A program made the position numbers and the translations under genes. The notes under the pieces are model-generated. The model saw nothing but the letters and a program-made list of their open reading frames with translations, did no database searches and was not told the DNA's origin. A stretch of 17,721 bases of DNA from JAJTFW01 sp964584995 (GTDB lineage: Bacteria; Bacteroidota; Bacteroidia; AKYH767-A; OLB10), in NCBI GenBank assembly GCA_964584995.1, contig CAZPCA010000050.1, positions 1 through 17,721 on the forward strand, written 5' to 3'. This document shows, in pieces, positions 8,201 through 13,953 of the stretch (positions within the stretch are counted from its first letter, which is position 1; every line of letters begins with the position of its first letter).

Positions 8201-8328
8201 GCGAGGGCAACCCGGATGCAGGAGCTAACATGATGGAGGTGTCCGTCAGCGACTTTGCTGCGGGAGTATATGTCGTATCCCTCGAAAGCGCAGGCATCCG
8301 TTCCTTTACCCGCGTGATAGTTGAGTAA
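5203..8328 (+). CDS. Secreted multidomain repeat protein with T9SS sorting domain (MopE-type and PKD-like repeats)
   Basis: Large surface or secreted protein of 1041 aa, probably structural or adhesive; no catalytic domain is seen. The start is ATG 5203, giving a clean Sec signal peptide with cleavage after ANA (about residue 21). Residues 22-296 form an N-terminal region I do not recognise. Residues 297-346 are a Cys-containing SWNGSTYTTSGTY module seen in other Bacteroidota surface proteins. Residues 351-596 hold MopE-type putative metal-binding repeats (DxDxDGxG, DCND, CNGxDDDCDG). Residues 601-950 hold four PKD-like repeats, each with SGQGT. Residues 960-1041 are a type A T9SS sorting domain (WPNPVSG early, GVYVVSL and FTRVIVE at the end). 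The Asp-rich repeats suggest calcium binding, and the paired cysteines suggest disulfides. It is transcribed alone: candidate promoter upstream, strong terminator downstream. Confidence 0.92.
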   Translation: MKNQTITLMAALLLSVIGANAQSGLQQIFVEKFYVSNATDAAEADAEAGNAGNQTGTLPAGSITWRIYADLEPGWGVQSVYGVNGHPLQLITSTNFYNHPSGNATGGPLPTSNTSLLSANTTILDSYFTCGAVATNRFGVVKSEDNSAATPSGGGANLVFSPAGVLANADTSIGLPLTTADGMYNTVNNPALLALTTLGDVTNATMVSLLTDGSSVGNSFTSTNCSWGVLGQQVGAFPTGSNRVLLGQFTTNGVFTYKLNLQIRNTSTFQVRNFVYDNPTGNEVLFPSLSGTLNLGCSNTTSATAITTCGSYSWNGSTYTTSGTYTYTTTNASGCDSIASLTLTLTTPPTWFLDSDGDGYGVASVSVAACTQPSGYSFDNSDCNDNIAAVYPSATEICNGIDDDCDGDVDSDDANVTGQQLWYADVDGDGLGDATDTLRFCNQPLGYVSNSNDCDDSNATVLAPVVYYADADQDAYGNPNVTQSSCTGAPSGYVGQAGDCNDNSAAVNPGIAIDDCNGVDNDCDGLIDENATFLNYYVDTDADGYGAGSATSSCAPVPGSVTVAGDCNNSDASINPAASEVCNGVDDNCDNVIDNGVPVIAAPTAISGNATACLSSVAGTLVFSCDLVAGATGYNWTVPTGLSILSGQGTNTVTLSYSDAAIQAGITGQICVYAADACTNSTITCLNVSYQVVSPVSPGPISGPSKLCPGVTQTYSVVAVPRATAYTWTVPSGVTLVSGQGTNAITVNVGVGYTGGVFSVIAANICGQSAARTKAVAQNLPVTPGVISGRKDGVCNTNAVAYSITPVANATSYVWTVNGGTITSGQGTTGVNVNYITSTSNTVTVRSVNGCGTSAIRSLTVLGVPARPGEITGSATPCANTNVAYSVATVTGATLYSWATTAAGAVASGQGTKNVTVNWAGPASGQGVRVVAANSCGNSTTRTLSPITVGACARETSTDVYSLNAWPNPVSGTLYLSFSATEDNYRLNIVDALGRIVFNREGNPDAGANMMEVSVSDFAAGVYVVSLESAGIRSFTRVIVE
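6253..6990 (+). repeat. Array of MopE-type metal-binding repeats within the surface protein
   Basis: Encodes four degenerate repeats beginning near residues 351, 422, 467 and 536. The full unit is (W/Y)xxDxDGDGYG, a Cys, then DCNDxxxxxxPxAxExCNGxDDDCDGxxD. The second unit stops after DCDDSNAT and lacks the CNG-DDDCDG half. The third has DQDAYG in place of DGDGYG, and the fourth has DDNCDNVID. The acidic spacing resembles thrombospondin type 3 and EF-hand calcium loops, so calcium-dependent folding is likely by family analogy. Confidence 0.85.
7003..8052 (+). repeat. Four tandem PKD-like (Ig-fold) repeats within the surface protein
   Basis: Four units of about 85-90 residues share an early Cys (for example Cys613, Cys708, Cys795, Cys878), a YxWTVxxG strand, the invariant SGQGT turn (residues 646-650, 738-742, 824-828, 908-912) and a late N-x-C-G-x-S strand (unit 1 has DACTNS). 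The spacing of the SGQGT turns is 92, 86 and 84 residues. They probably act as a stalk spacing the metal-binding part from the sorting domain, with one disulfide per unit inferred. Confidence 0.85.
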
Positions 8329-8345
8329 TTATTGGTTTTGTGTAC

Positions 8346-8382
8346 AAGCGTGGTTGTCTATAGGCGACCACGCTTTTTTTTT
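8346..8382 (+). terminator. Rho-independent terminator
   Basis: An 11-bp stem (AAGCGTGGTTG at 8346-8356 with CGACCACGCTT at 8365-8375, one G-T wobble) encloses an 8-base loop and runs into nine Ts (8374-8382). It lies 17 bases after the stop codon of the 1041-aa protein gene and separates it from the CotH-like gene. Confidence 0.92.
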
Positions 8383-8440
8383 GGTTTGATAGCACGCTTG
8401 GCAATTATTTCACATTTTCCTAACTATTGCTTAAACTTGC

Positions 8441-10984
8441 ATGAATCAACCCATTCCTATGCGTACCATCCGTTTGTTTTCCCTGCTGCTGATACTTTTT
8501 TCACAGCCCTTTGCTTTAAAGGCCCAACTGGTCATCAATGAGTATTCGGCTTCCAATCTGACCCAGTTTGTTGACGACCATTCGGATTATGAAGACTGGG
8601 TGGAGCTCTTCAATCCCGGACCGACGCCCATCAACCTGAGCGGATATCACCTCAGTGACGATCTGACCAATGCCATGAAGTATACGGTTCCTGCCGGTGC
8701 GGTAATTCCGGCAAATGGCTTCTTCCGTTTTTGGTGTTCGGGGCGTAACACCAATACTACGGTGAGTTATCATACGAATTTCCGTCTGACCCAGACCAAG
8801 AACACGCCGGAAAAACTCATTCTTTCGGATCCTTCCGGTATAATCCTCGATAGCCTGACACTGCAGAAAACACAGTCGGGACATTCCCGCGGGCGGACTA
8901 CCAACGGTGCATCCGGATGGAGCATCTTCACCAGTCCTACGCCCAACAATACCAATACGGCATCGGTACCATATAGCCGTTATGCCGATAGGCCTGATTT
9001 TTCCGTTCCTCCCGGTTTTTATCCTTCCCCGGTAATTGTGATCATCACTTCCACGGAGCCGGGTGGAACCATTCGCTACACCACCAATGGTTCACTGCCG
9101 ACCACGAATTCTACCGTATCCACCGGAGCCGTGCAGATGACGGGCACCACCGTCCTCAAGGCGGTAACCTGGAGTCCGGATCCGACTGTACTACCCAGCT
9201 TCGTGGAGTTTCACACCTATTTCCTGAATGTGAGCCACACTCTCCCGGTGATTTCTGTTTCCGCCACTCAACTGTCGAATCTGGCCAACGGAAGCGGCAA
9301 TCTGGTTCCCATCGGCAGTTTTGAATATTTCGATACGAGCGGTATCCGGAAGGCCAATACATACGGTGAGTTCAACCGGCACGGTCAGGACTCCTGGGTG
9401 TTGAGTCAGCGCAGCCTGGATTTTATTTCGCGCGACGAGATGGGTTACAACCACAGTGTCGAGGAGAAGTTGTTTGAGTATTCGACCAGGGAAAACTTTC
9501 AGCGTTTGATCCTGAGAGCTTCAGGCGACGACAACTATCCGGCAGATTACCGTCCGGCCAATCAGGGCAGCGCCCACGTTAGGGATGCATACATCCACAT
9601 GCTCGCGAAAAAAGGCGGTATGAACCTGGATGTACGCAATGCAGAGAAAGTCGTGGTATACCTTAACGGGATGTATTGGGGCGTTTACGATATCCGTGAG
9701 AATCCCGATGAACATGATTACACGGATTACTACTATGGTCAGGATAAATACAATTTACAGTACATTCTCACCTGGGGCAATACCTGGGCGGAATACGGTG
9801 GACCTACAGCACTCTCTGACTGGAATTCCCTGTATAACTACATCATGACCCATAACATGGCGAATCCTTCCGACTACAATTATGTGACAGGCCTGTACGA
9901 CGCGACCAGTCTGGTGGATTACGTCATCGCCAACGCTATTACAGTGTGTTCCGACTGGCTCAATTACAATACCGGCTGGTGGAGAGGAATGGATCCTAAC
10001 GGCCAGCACCGCCGCTGGGGGTATATCTTATGGGACAATGATGCCACTTTCGGTCACTACATCAATTACACAGGCATTCCCAATACCGGTCCGTACGCAG
10101 ACCCTTGTGACCCGGAAGGGCTTGGATTGAACTCGGATCCGGAGGGGCATATCCAGGTGCTCAATAGGCTGCGGCAAAACCCGGAATTCAATCAATATTA
10201 CATTTCACGCATGGCTGACTTGTGGAACACGGTTTTCTCCTGCGACAATATGATCAGTCAGCTGGACAGTATCATCGCCAAGCTGAGCCCGGAGATGCCT
10301 GCGCACTGCACTCGCTGGAACGGCACCCTGACGGGTTGGCAAACCAATGTGGATACCTTGCGGCAGTTCATCCTGGACCGTTGCAATAACCTTGCGAGTG
10401 GGATCAGCGGTTGTTACAACCTTACAGGTCCCTTCGCGATTACCGTTACTGCCGATCCAATCGGTGCAGGAGCAGTGAAGTTCAATACGCTTACGCACGA
10501 TGACCTTCCTTGGACGGGAAATTACTTTGGAGGCATGACCAACCGTTTTGAAGCCCTTCCACAGCCACCGTATCAATTCACGCACTGGAGTTCAGTGGTG
10601 GGCCATCAGTTTTTACCCGGCGACAGTATCAATCCTGTATGGGTCAATCCATCGGGCTCAGACACCATCACGGCACATTTCAATTTCGCGACCGCCATTT
10701 TTCCGGTGACATCTTCAGGTATTGCAGCTACGCTGTATCCGACCATCCTTTCTCAGCAGACGTATTTGGATTTCAGTTTGCCGGAAAGCCGTAGTGTCAG
10801 CATTCAACTCTTCGATTTGCAAGGTCAGTTGCTGCATACATTCGCCAACAAGGCACAGATGCAGTCCGGATTTCATAATGTACAACTCCTTATGCCTTCC
10901 GGTTCATTGGCTCCCGGGGTTTACATTGTCAGACTAACGGCCGGCAGCGATGTGAAGGCTTTTCGATTGGTGAAGTCTGAGTAA
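8441..10984 (+). CDS. T9SS-exported CotH-kinase-like protein with lamin-tail domain
   Basis: Exported protein of 847 aa. Order: signal peptide (cleavage after ALKA, residue 28); lamin-tail domain (about 30-140, INEYSAS...DWVELFNPG...LSGYHLSDD); chitobiase/hexosaminidase C-terminal-like domain (about 187-262, GTIRYTTNGSLPTTNS); CotH kinase-like domain (about 269-655); a Gly/aromatic repeat domain like those in internalin-B-type proteins (665-750); and a type A T9SS tail (761-847). CotH landmarks are RHGQDSW (313-319), YLNGMYWGVYDIRE (407-420), SDWLNYN (504-510) and WDNDATFG (531-538), the last corresponding to the metal-binding Asp signature of the family. Bacillus CotH phosphorylates spore-coat proteins; here the substrate is unknown, and activity is inferred, not shown. 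ATG 8459 (MRTIRLF) would give a more compact signal peptide than ATG 8441 and may be the true start. The gene ends 3 bases from the convergent gene. Confidence 0.92.
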   Translation: MNQPIPMRTIRLFSLLLILFSQPFALKAQLVINEYSASNLTQFVDDHSDYEDWVELFNPGPTPINLSGYHLSDDLTNAMKYTVPAGAVIPANGFFRFWCSGRNTNTTVSYHTNFRLTQTKNTPEKLILSDPSGIILDSLTLQKTQSGHSRGRTTNGASGWSIFTSPTPNNTNTASVPYSRYADRPDFSVPPGFYPSPVIVIITSTEPGGTIRYTTNGSLPTTNSTVSTGAVQMTGTTVLKAVTWSPDPTVLPSFVEFHTYFLNVSHTLPVISVSATQLSNLANGSGNLVPIGSFEYFDTSGIRKANTYGEFNRHGQDSWVLSQRSLDFISRDEMGYNHSVEEKLFEYSTRENFQRLILRASGDDNYPADYRPANQGSAHVRDAYIHMLAKKGGMNLDVRNAEKVVVYLNGMYWGVYDIRENPDEHDYTDYYYGQDKYNLQYILTWGNTWAEYGGPTALSDWNSLYNYIMTHNMANPSDYNYVTGLYDATSLVDYVIANAITVCSDWLNYNTGWWRGMDPNGQHRRWGYILWDNDATFGHYINYTGIPNTGPYADPCDPEGLGLNSDPEGHIQVLNRLRQNPEFNQYYISRMADLWNTVFSCDNMISQLDSIIAKLSPEMPAHCTRWNGTLTGWQTNVDTLRQFILDRCNNLASGISGCYNLTGPFAITVTADPIGAGAVKFNTLTHDDLPWTGNYFGGMTNRFEALPQPPYQFTHWSSVVGHQFLPGDSINPVWVNPSGSDTITAHFNFATAIFPVTSSGIAATLYPTILSQQTYLDFSLPESRSVSIQLFDLQGQLLHTFANKAQMQSGFHNVQLLMPSGSLAPGVYIVRLTAGSDVKAFRLVKSE

Positions 10985-10987
10985 CTT

Positions 10988-11653
10988 TTACCAATCTTGC
11001 TGCTCTGCATTGAACCATGGCCGCAATCGAACGCTAGCAGGTATAGATCCCGTTTCAAGCATGAAAGCGCCGCGCATTTTCTCCGGCAACGTGGTGAAGA
11101 TGCGTAACCGATAGGTGCCGGGTGAAAGTTTACGGTCATGAAGCCGCCAGGTTGAATTTCCCATTCTGTTGTTCTTGTCTGATAGAAGGGGGATCGACGT
11201 CCATTGCGTCGAGTCTGTTGTTGTGGATGATAAGTCAAGGCAAATCCTTCCGTTGAAGCCCTGGCTGTTTTTTTTATCGAAGGCATAATAGCCCTCCCGC
11301 ACTATATTGCCTTTGTTCGGCGATGTCAGTTCAGGCAGCGGACTCAGGAGACGCACTGCCAGTTCCTGTAGGGTATCGTCCAGCACAAAATACAAGGTGT
11401 AAAAAGTGGTGTCCTCTTTCATGTAGAGCTGTGGATGCTTTTGGTGAACGACATCGAAGTAGCGCACTGTTTCCTGAAAGGGTGCAGGTTTAGAGGAGTT
11501 ATCTGACTGAGAGAGCAAAGGGGGCAGACGTTGGGCCTGGACGCTGTTGACATGTATCGATACGCCCAGCAGCAAAATCAGGATGCTTGCTCGCGAAAGG
11601 CGTTTATGGTTTTCTTTTTTTGGATGCTCCGTACTATGCGTGATGAAAATCAT
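10988..11653 (-). CDS. Exported protein of unknown function
   Basis: Predicted protein of 221 aa that I do not recognise. It begins with a long basic n-region (KKENHKR) and a hydrophobic core (ILILLLGVSI, residues 24-33), with probable Sec cleavage after SVQA (residue 40). There is no lipobox Cys and no T9SS tail, so a periplasmic or Sec-secreted location fits best. The mature part looks like beta-strand segments (FYTLYFVLDDTLQEL; then LSPGTYRLRIFTTLPEKMRGAFMLE near the C-terminus), a pattern common in small beta-sandwich proteins. It converges on the CotH-like gene with only 3 bases between the stop codons, and diverges from the CHU_C gene across an 80-base shared upstream region. Support for coding comes from the clean signal peptide and the fit between neighbours; the opposite-strand frames here are not protein-like. 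Confidence 0.75.
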   Translation of the reverse strand: MIFITHSTEHPKKENHKRLSRASILILLLGVSIHVNSVQAQRLPPLLSQSDNSSKPAPFQETVRYFDVVHQKHPQLYMKEDTTFYTLYFVLDDTLQELAVRLLSPLPELTSPNKGNIVREGYYAFDKKNSQGFNGRICLDLSSTTTDSTQWTSIPLLSDKNNRMGNSTWRLHDRKLSPGTYRLRIFTTLPEKMRGAFMLETGSIPASVRLRPWFNAEQQDW

Positions 11654-11696
11654 GAAATGCTTGAGGTGTATGCTTTTATGGAAACAAAATCATCCA

Positions 11697-11704
11697 TAAC
11701 TTTG
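11697..11704 (+). promoter_or_regulatory. -7 promoter element of the CHU_C protein gene
   Basis: TAACTTTG is an exact match to the Bacteroidota -7 consensus TAnnTTTG, 29 bases before the ATG at 11734 and within the 80-base divergent gap. It predicts a short leader of roughly 24 bases. A TTG -33 box is not clear; TTATG at 11676-11680 lies at about the right distance. Confidence 0.45.
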
Positions 11705-11733
11705 GAAGAGTTACGAAGGTAAAAAGGTTTCCG

Positions 11734-12399
11734 ATGAGAAGGTATATCTGTTTATTTGTAGCTTTTTGTTTGTGTGCCGTGGTGGACAGCGCCAATGCTC
11801 AATCCGACATTTTGGAGGTCAAACATACTCCGGATACATGCATTGATCAGGTTATGGGATTTTACCTGCACACCAATTTGCTCATTGAAAATGTTATCGG
11901 CTGGGATTTTGGCGATCCTTCAAGTGGTGCGTCCAATCATTCTCAGACAGGCAATCCCTCACACAGGTTCGGCACGCCGGGTATTTATCAGGTGACCTGT
12001 ATAGTACAAATCAACTGTGGTCCACCGACCGATCCGAATAATCCGATCGGATTCCCTTGCTTTTACATCGACACGGTCACTGTTGAGGTGGAAATTGTGC
12101 AGTGTGAGTCGCCTGAAGCGTATTGTGCGGTGTATATGCCGAATGCCTTTACGCCCAATAATGACGGCAAGAACGATTTTTATGTTACCTCGGTTTCGTG
12201 TCCAACGGAGGCGTACAAGCTAGAAATCATGGATCGGTGGGGCAGGCCGGTTTTCGTTGCGTACAGGCCGGAAGATGCCTGGGACGGTCGAAGCCATGGC
12301 ATGTATGCACCGGAGGGGGCGTATGTGTATCGCCTGGAGTTTAAAGATATTCTGCGCAAAAGCAGAGTGATTTCAGGTGTTCTGAGTCTGATAAGGTGA
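11734..12399 (+). CDS. PKD-like protein with CHU_C (T9SS type B) sorting domain
   Basis: Small surface protein of 221 aa. The signal peptide ends after ANA (residue 22). Residues 25-125 contain a single PKD-like domain: GWDFGDPSSG at 56-65, with a later HRFGTPGIYQVTCIV strand. Residues 135-221 are the gliding-motility-associated C-terminal domain, starting MPNAFTPNNDGKND and continuing LEIMDRWGRPVF, AWDGRSHGMYAPEGAYVYRLEFKD and a final GVLSLIR. Such tails direct T9SS export by the type B route and are often found on adhesins or filament-like proteins. Most proteins with this tail are much longer, so this is close to a minimal cargo. It is transcribed on its own: divergent from the unrecognised exported gene and convergent with the efflux operon. 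Confidence 0.9.
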   Translation: MRRYICLFVAFCLCAVVDSANAQSDILEVKHTPDTCIDQVMGFYLHTNLLIENVIGWDFGDPSSGASNHSQTGNPSHRFGTPGIYQVTCIVQINCGPPTDPNNPIGFPCFYIDTVTVEVEIVQCESPEAYCAVYMPNAFTPNNDGKNDFYVTSVSCPTEAYKLEIMDRWGRPVFVAYRPEDAWDGRSHGMYAPEGAYVYRLEFKDILRKSRVISGVLSLIR

Positions 12400-12448
12400 T
12401 GCTTGTCTGCCCGGATGAACTACGGATTTCATTTCAAGAATCACAAGC

Positions 12449-12463
12449 CACAATACTATTGTG
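12449..12463. repeat. Perfect 7-bp inverted repeat in the convergent gap
   Basis: CACAATA-C-TATTGTG, 7-base arms around a single base, in the 186-base gap between the CHU_C gene and the efflux operon. No T-run follows on either strand, so it is not a standard terminator. AAGAA at 12436-12440 and TTCTT at 12473-12477 could extend pairing weakly. The rest of the gap shows no gene. Confidence 0.35.
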
Positions 12464-12585
12464 TTGAGCAGTTCTTAAAAAACAAGTCGATAGTTCTATT
12501 ACTAAACGTATGGCTCTCCCGCTGATTTCCCATTATGAGTCTATGGAGCGGATTATGCTCGTTGAAATGAGGTCAGACGAGAGCA

Positions 12586-13953
12586 TCAACCGCCTCCCAA
12601 TGCGCGGTACAATTCTACATACGCACTAAGTTGCTGTTGACGTACCGAGGAGACGAGTACTTCCATTTCGAACAGGCTGCGTTCCGCATCCATCAATTCA
12701 AGGTAGGAGGTGTAGCCGCTTTCATACCGTGCACGGCTCAATTCAAGTGCCTGACGGGCCGCTGTCAGCATCCGCTGCCGGGCGTTCAATTCTTTGTTGA
12801 GTGTTTCAATGGACACCAGCGCATTTTCGACTTCTACCAGCGACTTGAGAAAAATTTGCCTGTAGTCAAACGCCGCAATTTCGGCCGACTTCATCTGTGC
12901 TGTCACCCGTCTTTTGTTTCTGCCAAATTCAAACAGTGGGCCCAGTAAACCTTCGGTGATAGAAGCCCCTAAAGCTCCCGATCCCAGCAGACCGCTGAGT
13001 TCCGGATTGGAAAGTCCGCCCGCCACTGTCAGACTCAGTGTAGGTAATCGTTGAGCGCGTGCCACACCAATTCTCTCCGTTTCTCTCATATACACGTATT
13101 CCGCTTGCTTGACGTCGGGGCGCTGGCTCAGGAGTGTTGAAGGCAGACCAGCAGGGATGATAGGCATGGCTGGTTGATCCGTGTTGGACAGTCCCCGCGG
13201 CAGCTCGCCCGGTGGCATGGCAATCAGGTAGCAGAGGTAATTCTGCGTCACAGTAACGGCACGGGTGTAGATGCTGATGGATGCTTCTGCGTCGTCGAGC
13301 AGCTGCTTACCTTGCAGCAGGTCCCATTCGCTGATGTATCCTTTTTTAAAACGTTCTTCCAGGAGGATGTAACCGGCGTTTCTGCTTTCGTATGTCGCCC
13401 GGGAAACAGCGAGCCTTTTGTCGTAGTCGCGTAAACGATAGTACCCATCGGCAACCGATGCCACCAGGGCGCAGTGTACTGCTCTTCTACCTGCCTCACT
13501 TGCAAGCAAATCGTCCAGGGCGGCATTGCGTGCATGACGGATTTTGCCCCAGATGTCGATTTCCCACGACATGCCCGGCCCTATGAAGTAATTCGACCGT
13601 GTTACGGAATTGTTGATTGCATGGCTTCCCTGCACCTGGTAAAAAAGTGAGGGGAATAACTGTGATACGGCGATGCCGTAATTGGCACCTGCCTGCTCGA
13701 TGCGGGCAGTGGCTTTTTTCAGGTCGTAATTACGTCGGATGCCGCTGTCTATCAAACTTTGCAGCACAGGATCTGTGAATAGTGCAGACCACTGAAGGGA
13801 GGTCACAGAGTCTTGCATGCTGATGGCACCGGCATCGCGGGTGAAAGTCGCTGCCTGATTGGTTTCCGGGCGCTGGTACGTTGGGCCCACCATGCATCCT
13901 GAAAATCCCCAGATCAGTGATGACAGGATAAAGGTATTTAGCAGGGATTTCAT
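12586..13953 (-). CDS. RND efflux outer-membrane channel lipoprotein (TolC/NodT family)
   Basis: Outer-membrane factor of a tripartite efflux pump: a trimeric channel and periplasmic tunnel through which the pump expels substrates. The 455-aa length is typical of the OprM/NodT branch. The N-terminus is a lipoprotein signal with FSGC (Cys20), followed by MVGPTYQRPE, the usual start of mature proteins in this family. The rest shows two long helical outer-membrane efflux repeats (about 60-250 and 270-450), with phrases such as ARIEQAGANYGIAVSQLFPS, GPGMSWEIDIWGKIRHARNAA and ARYESGYTSYLELMDAERSL. It is the last gene of the operon: its ATG overlaps the pump's TGA as ATGA (13950-13953), implying translational coupling. 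The stop is at 12586-12588. Substrate specificity cannot be inferred. Confidence 0.95.
   Translation of the reverse strand: MKSLLNTFILSSLIWGFSGCMVGPTYQRPETNQAATFTRDAGAISMQDSVTSLQWSALFTDPVLQSLIDSGIRRNYDLKKATARIEQAGANYGIAVSQLFPSLFYQVQGSHAINNSVTRSNYFIGPGMSWEIDIWGKIRHARNAALDDLLASEAGRRAVHCALVASVADGYYRLRDYDKRLAVSRATYESRNAGYILLEERFKKGYISEWDLLQGKQLLDDAEASISIYTRAVTVTQNYLCYLIAMPPGELPRGLSNTDQPAMPIIPAGLPSTLLSQRPDVKQAEYVYMRETERIGVARAQRLPTLSLTVAGGLSNPELSGLLGSGALGASITEGLLGPLFEFGRNKRRVTAQMKSAEIAAFDYRQIFLKSLVEVENALVSIETLNKELNARQRMLTAARQALELSRARYESGYTSYLELMDAERSLFEMEVLVSSVRQQQLSAYVELYRALGGG

Noticed and set aside
8432..8439. TAAACTTG as a -7 promoter box for the CotH-like gene
   Set aside because: It is one mismatch from consensus but touches the ATG at 8441 and lacks a TTG at proper distance. 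It would fit only if translation starts at 8459, so it was not listed as a promoter.
11531..11722. Short plus-strand frame ahead of the CHU_C gene
   Set aside because: It overlaps the signal peptide of the minus-strand exported protein and spans the promoter region; no protein features.
12555..12586. ATGCTC / GAGCAT inverted repeat just past the outer-membrane channel gene as a terminator
   Set aside because: The stem is short and bulged, the loop is long and no T-run follows on the minus strand.
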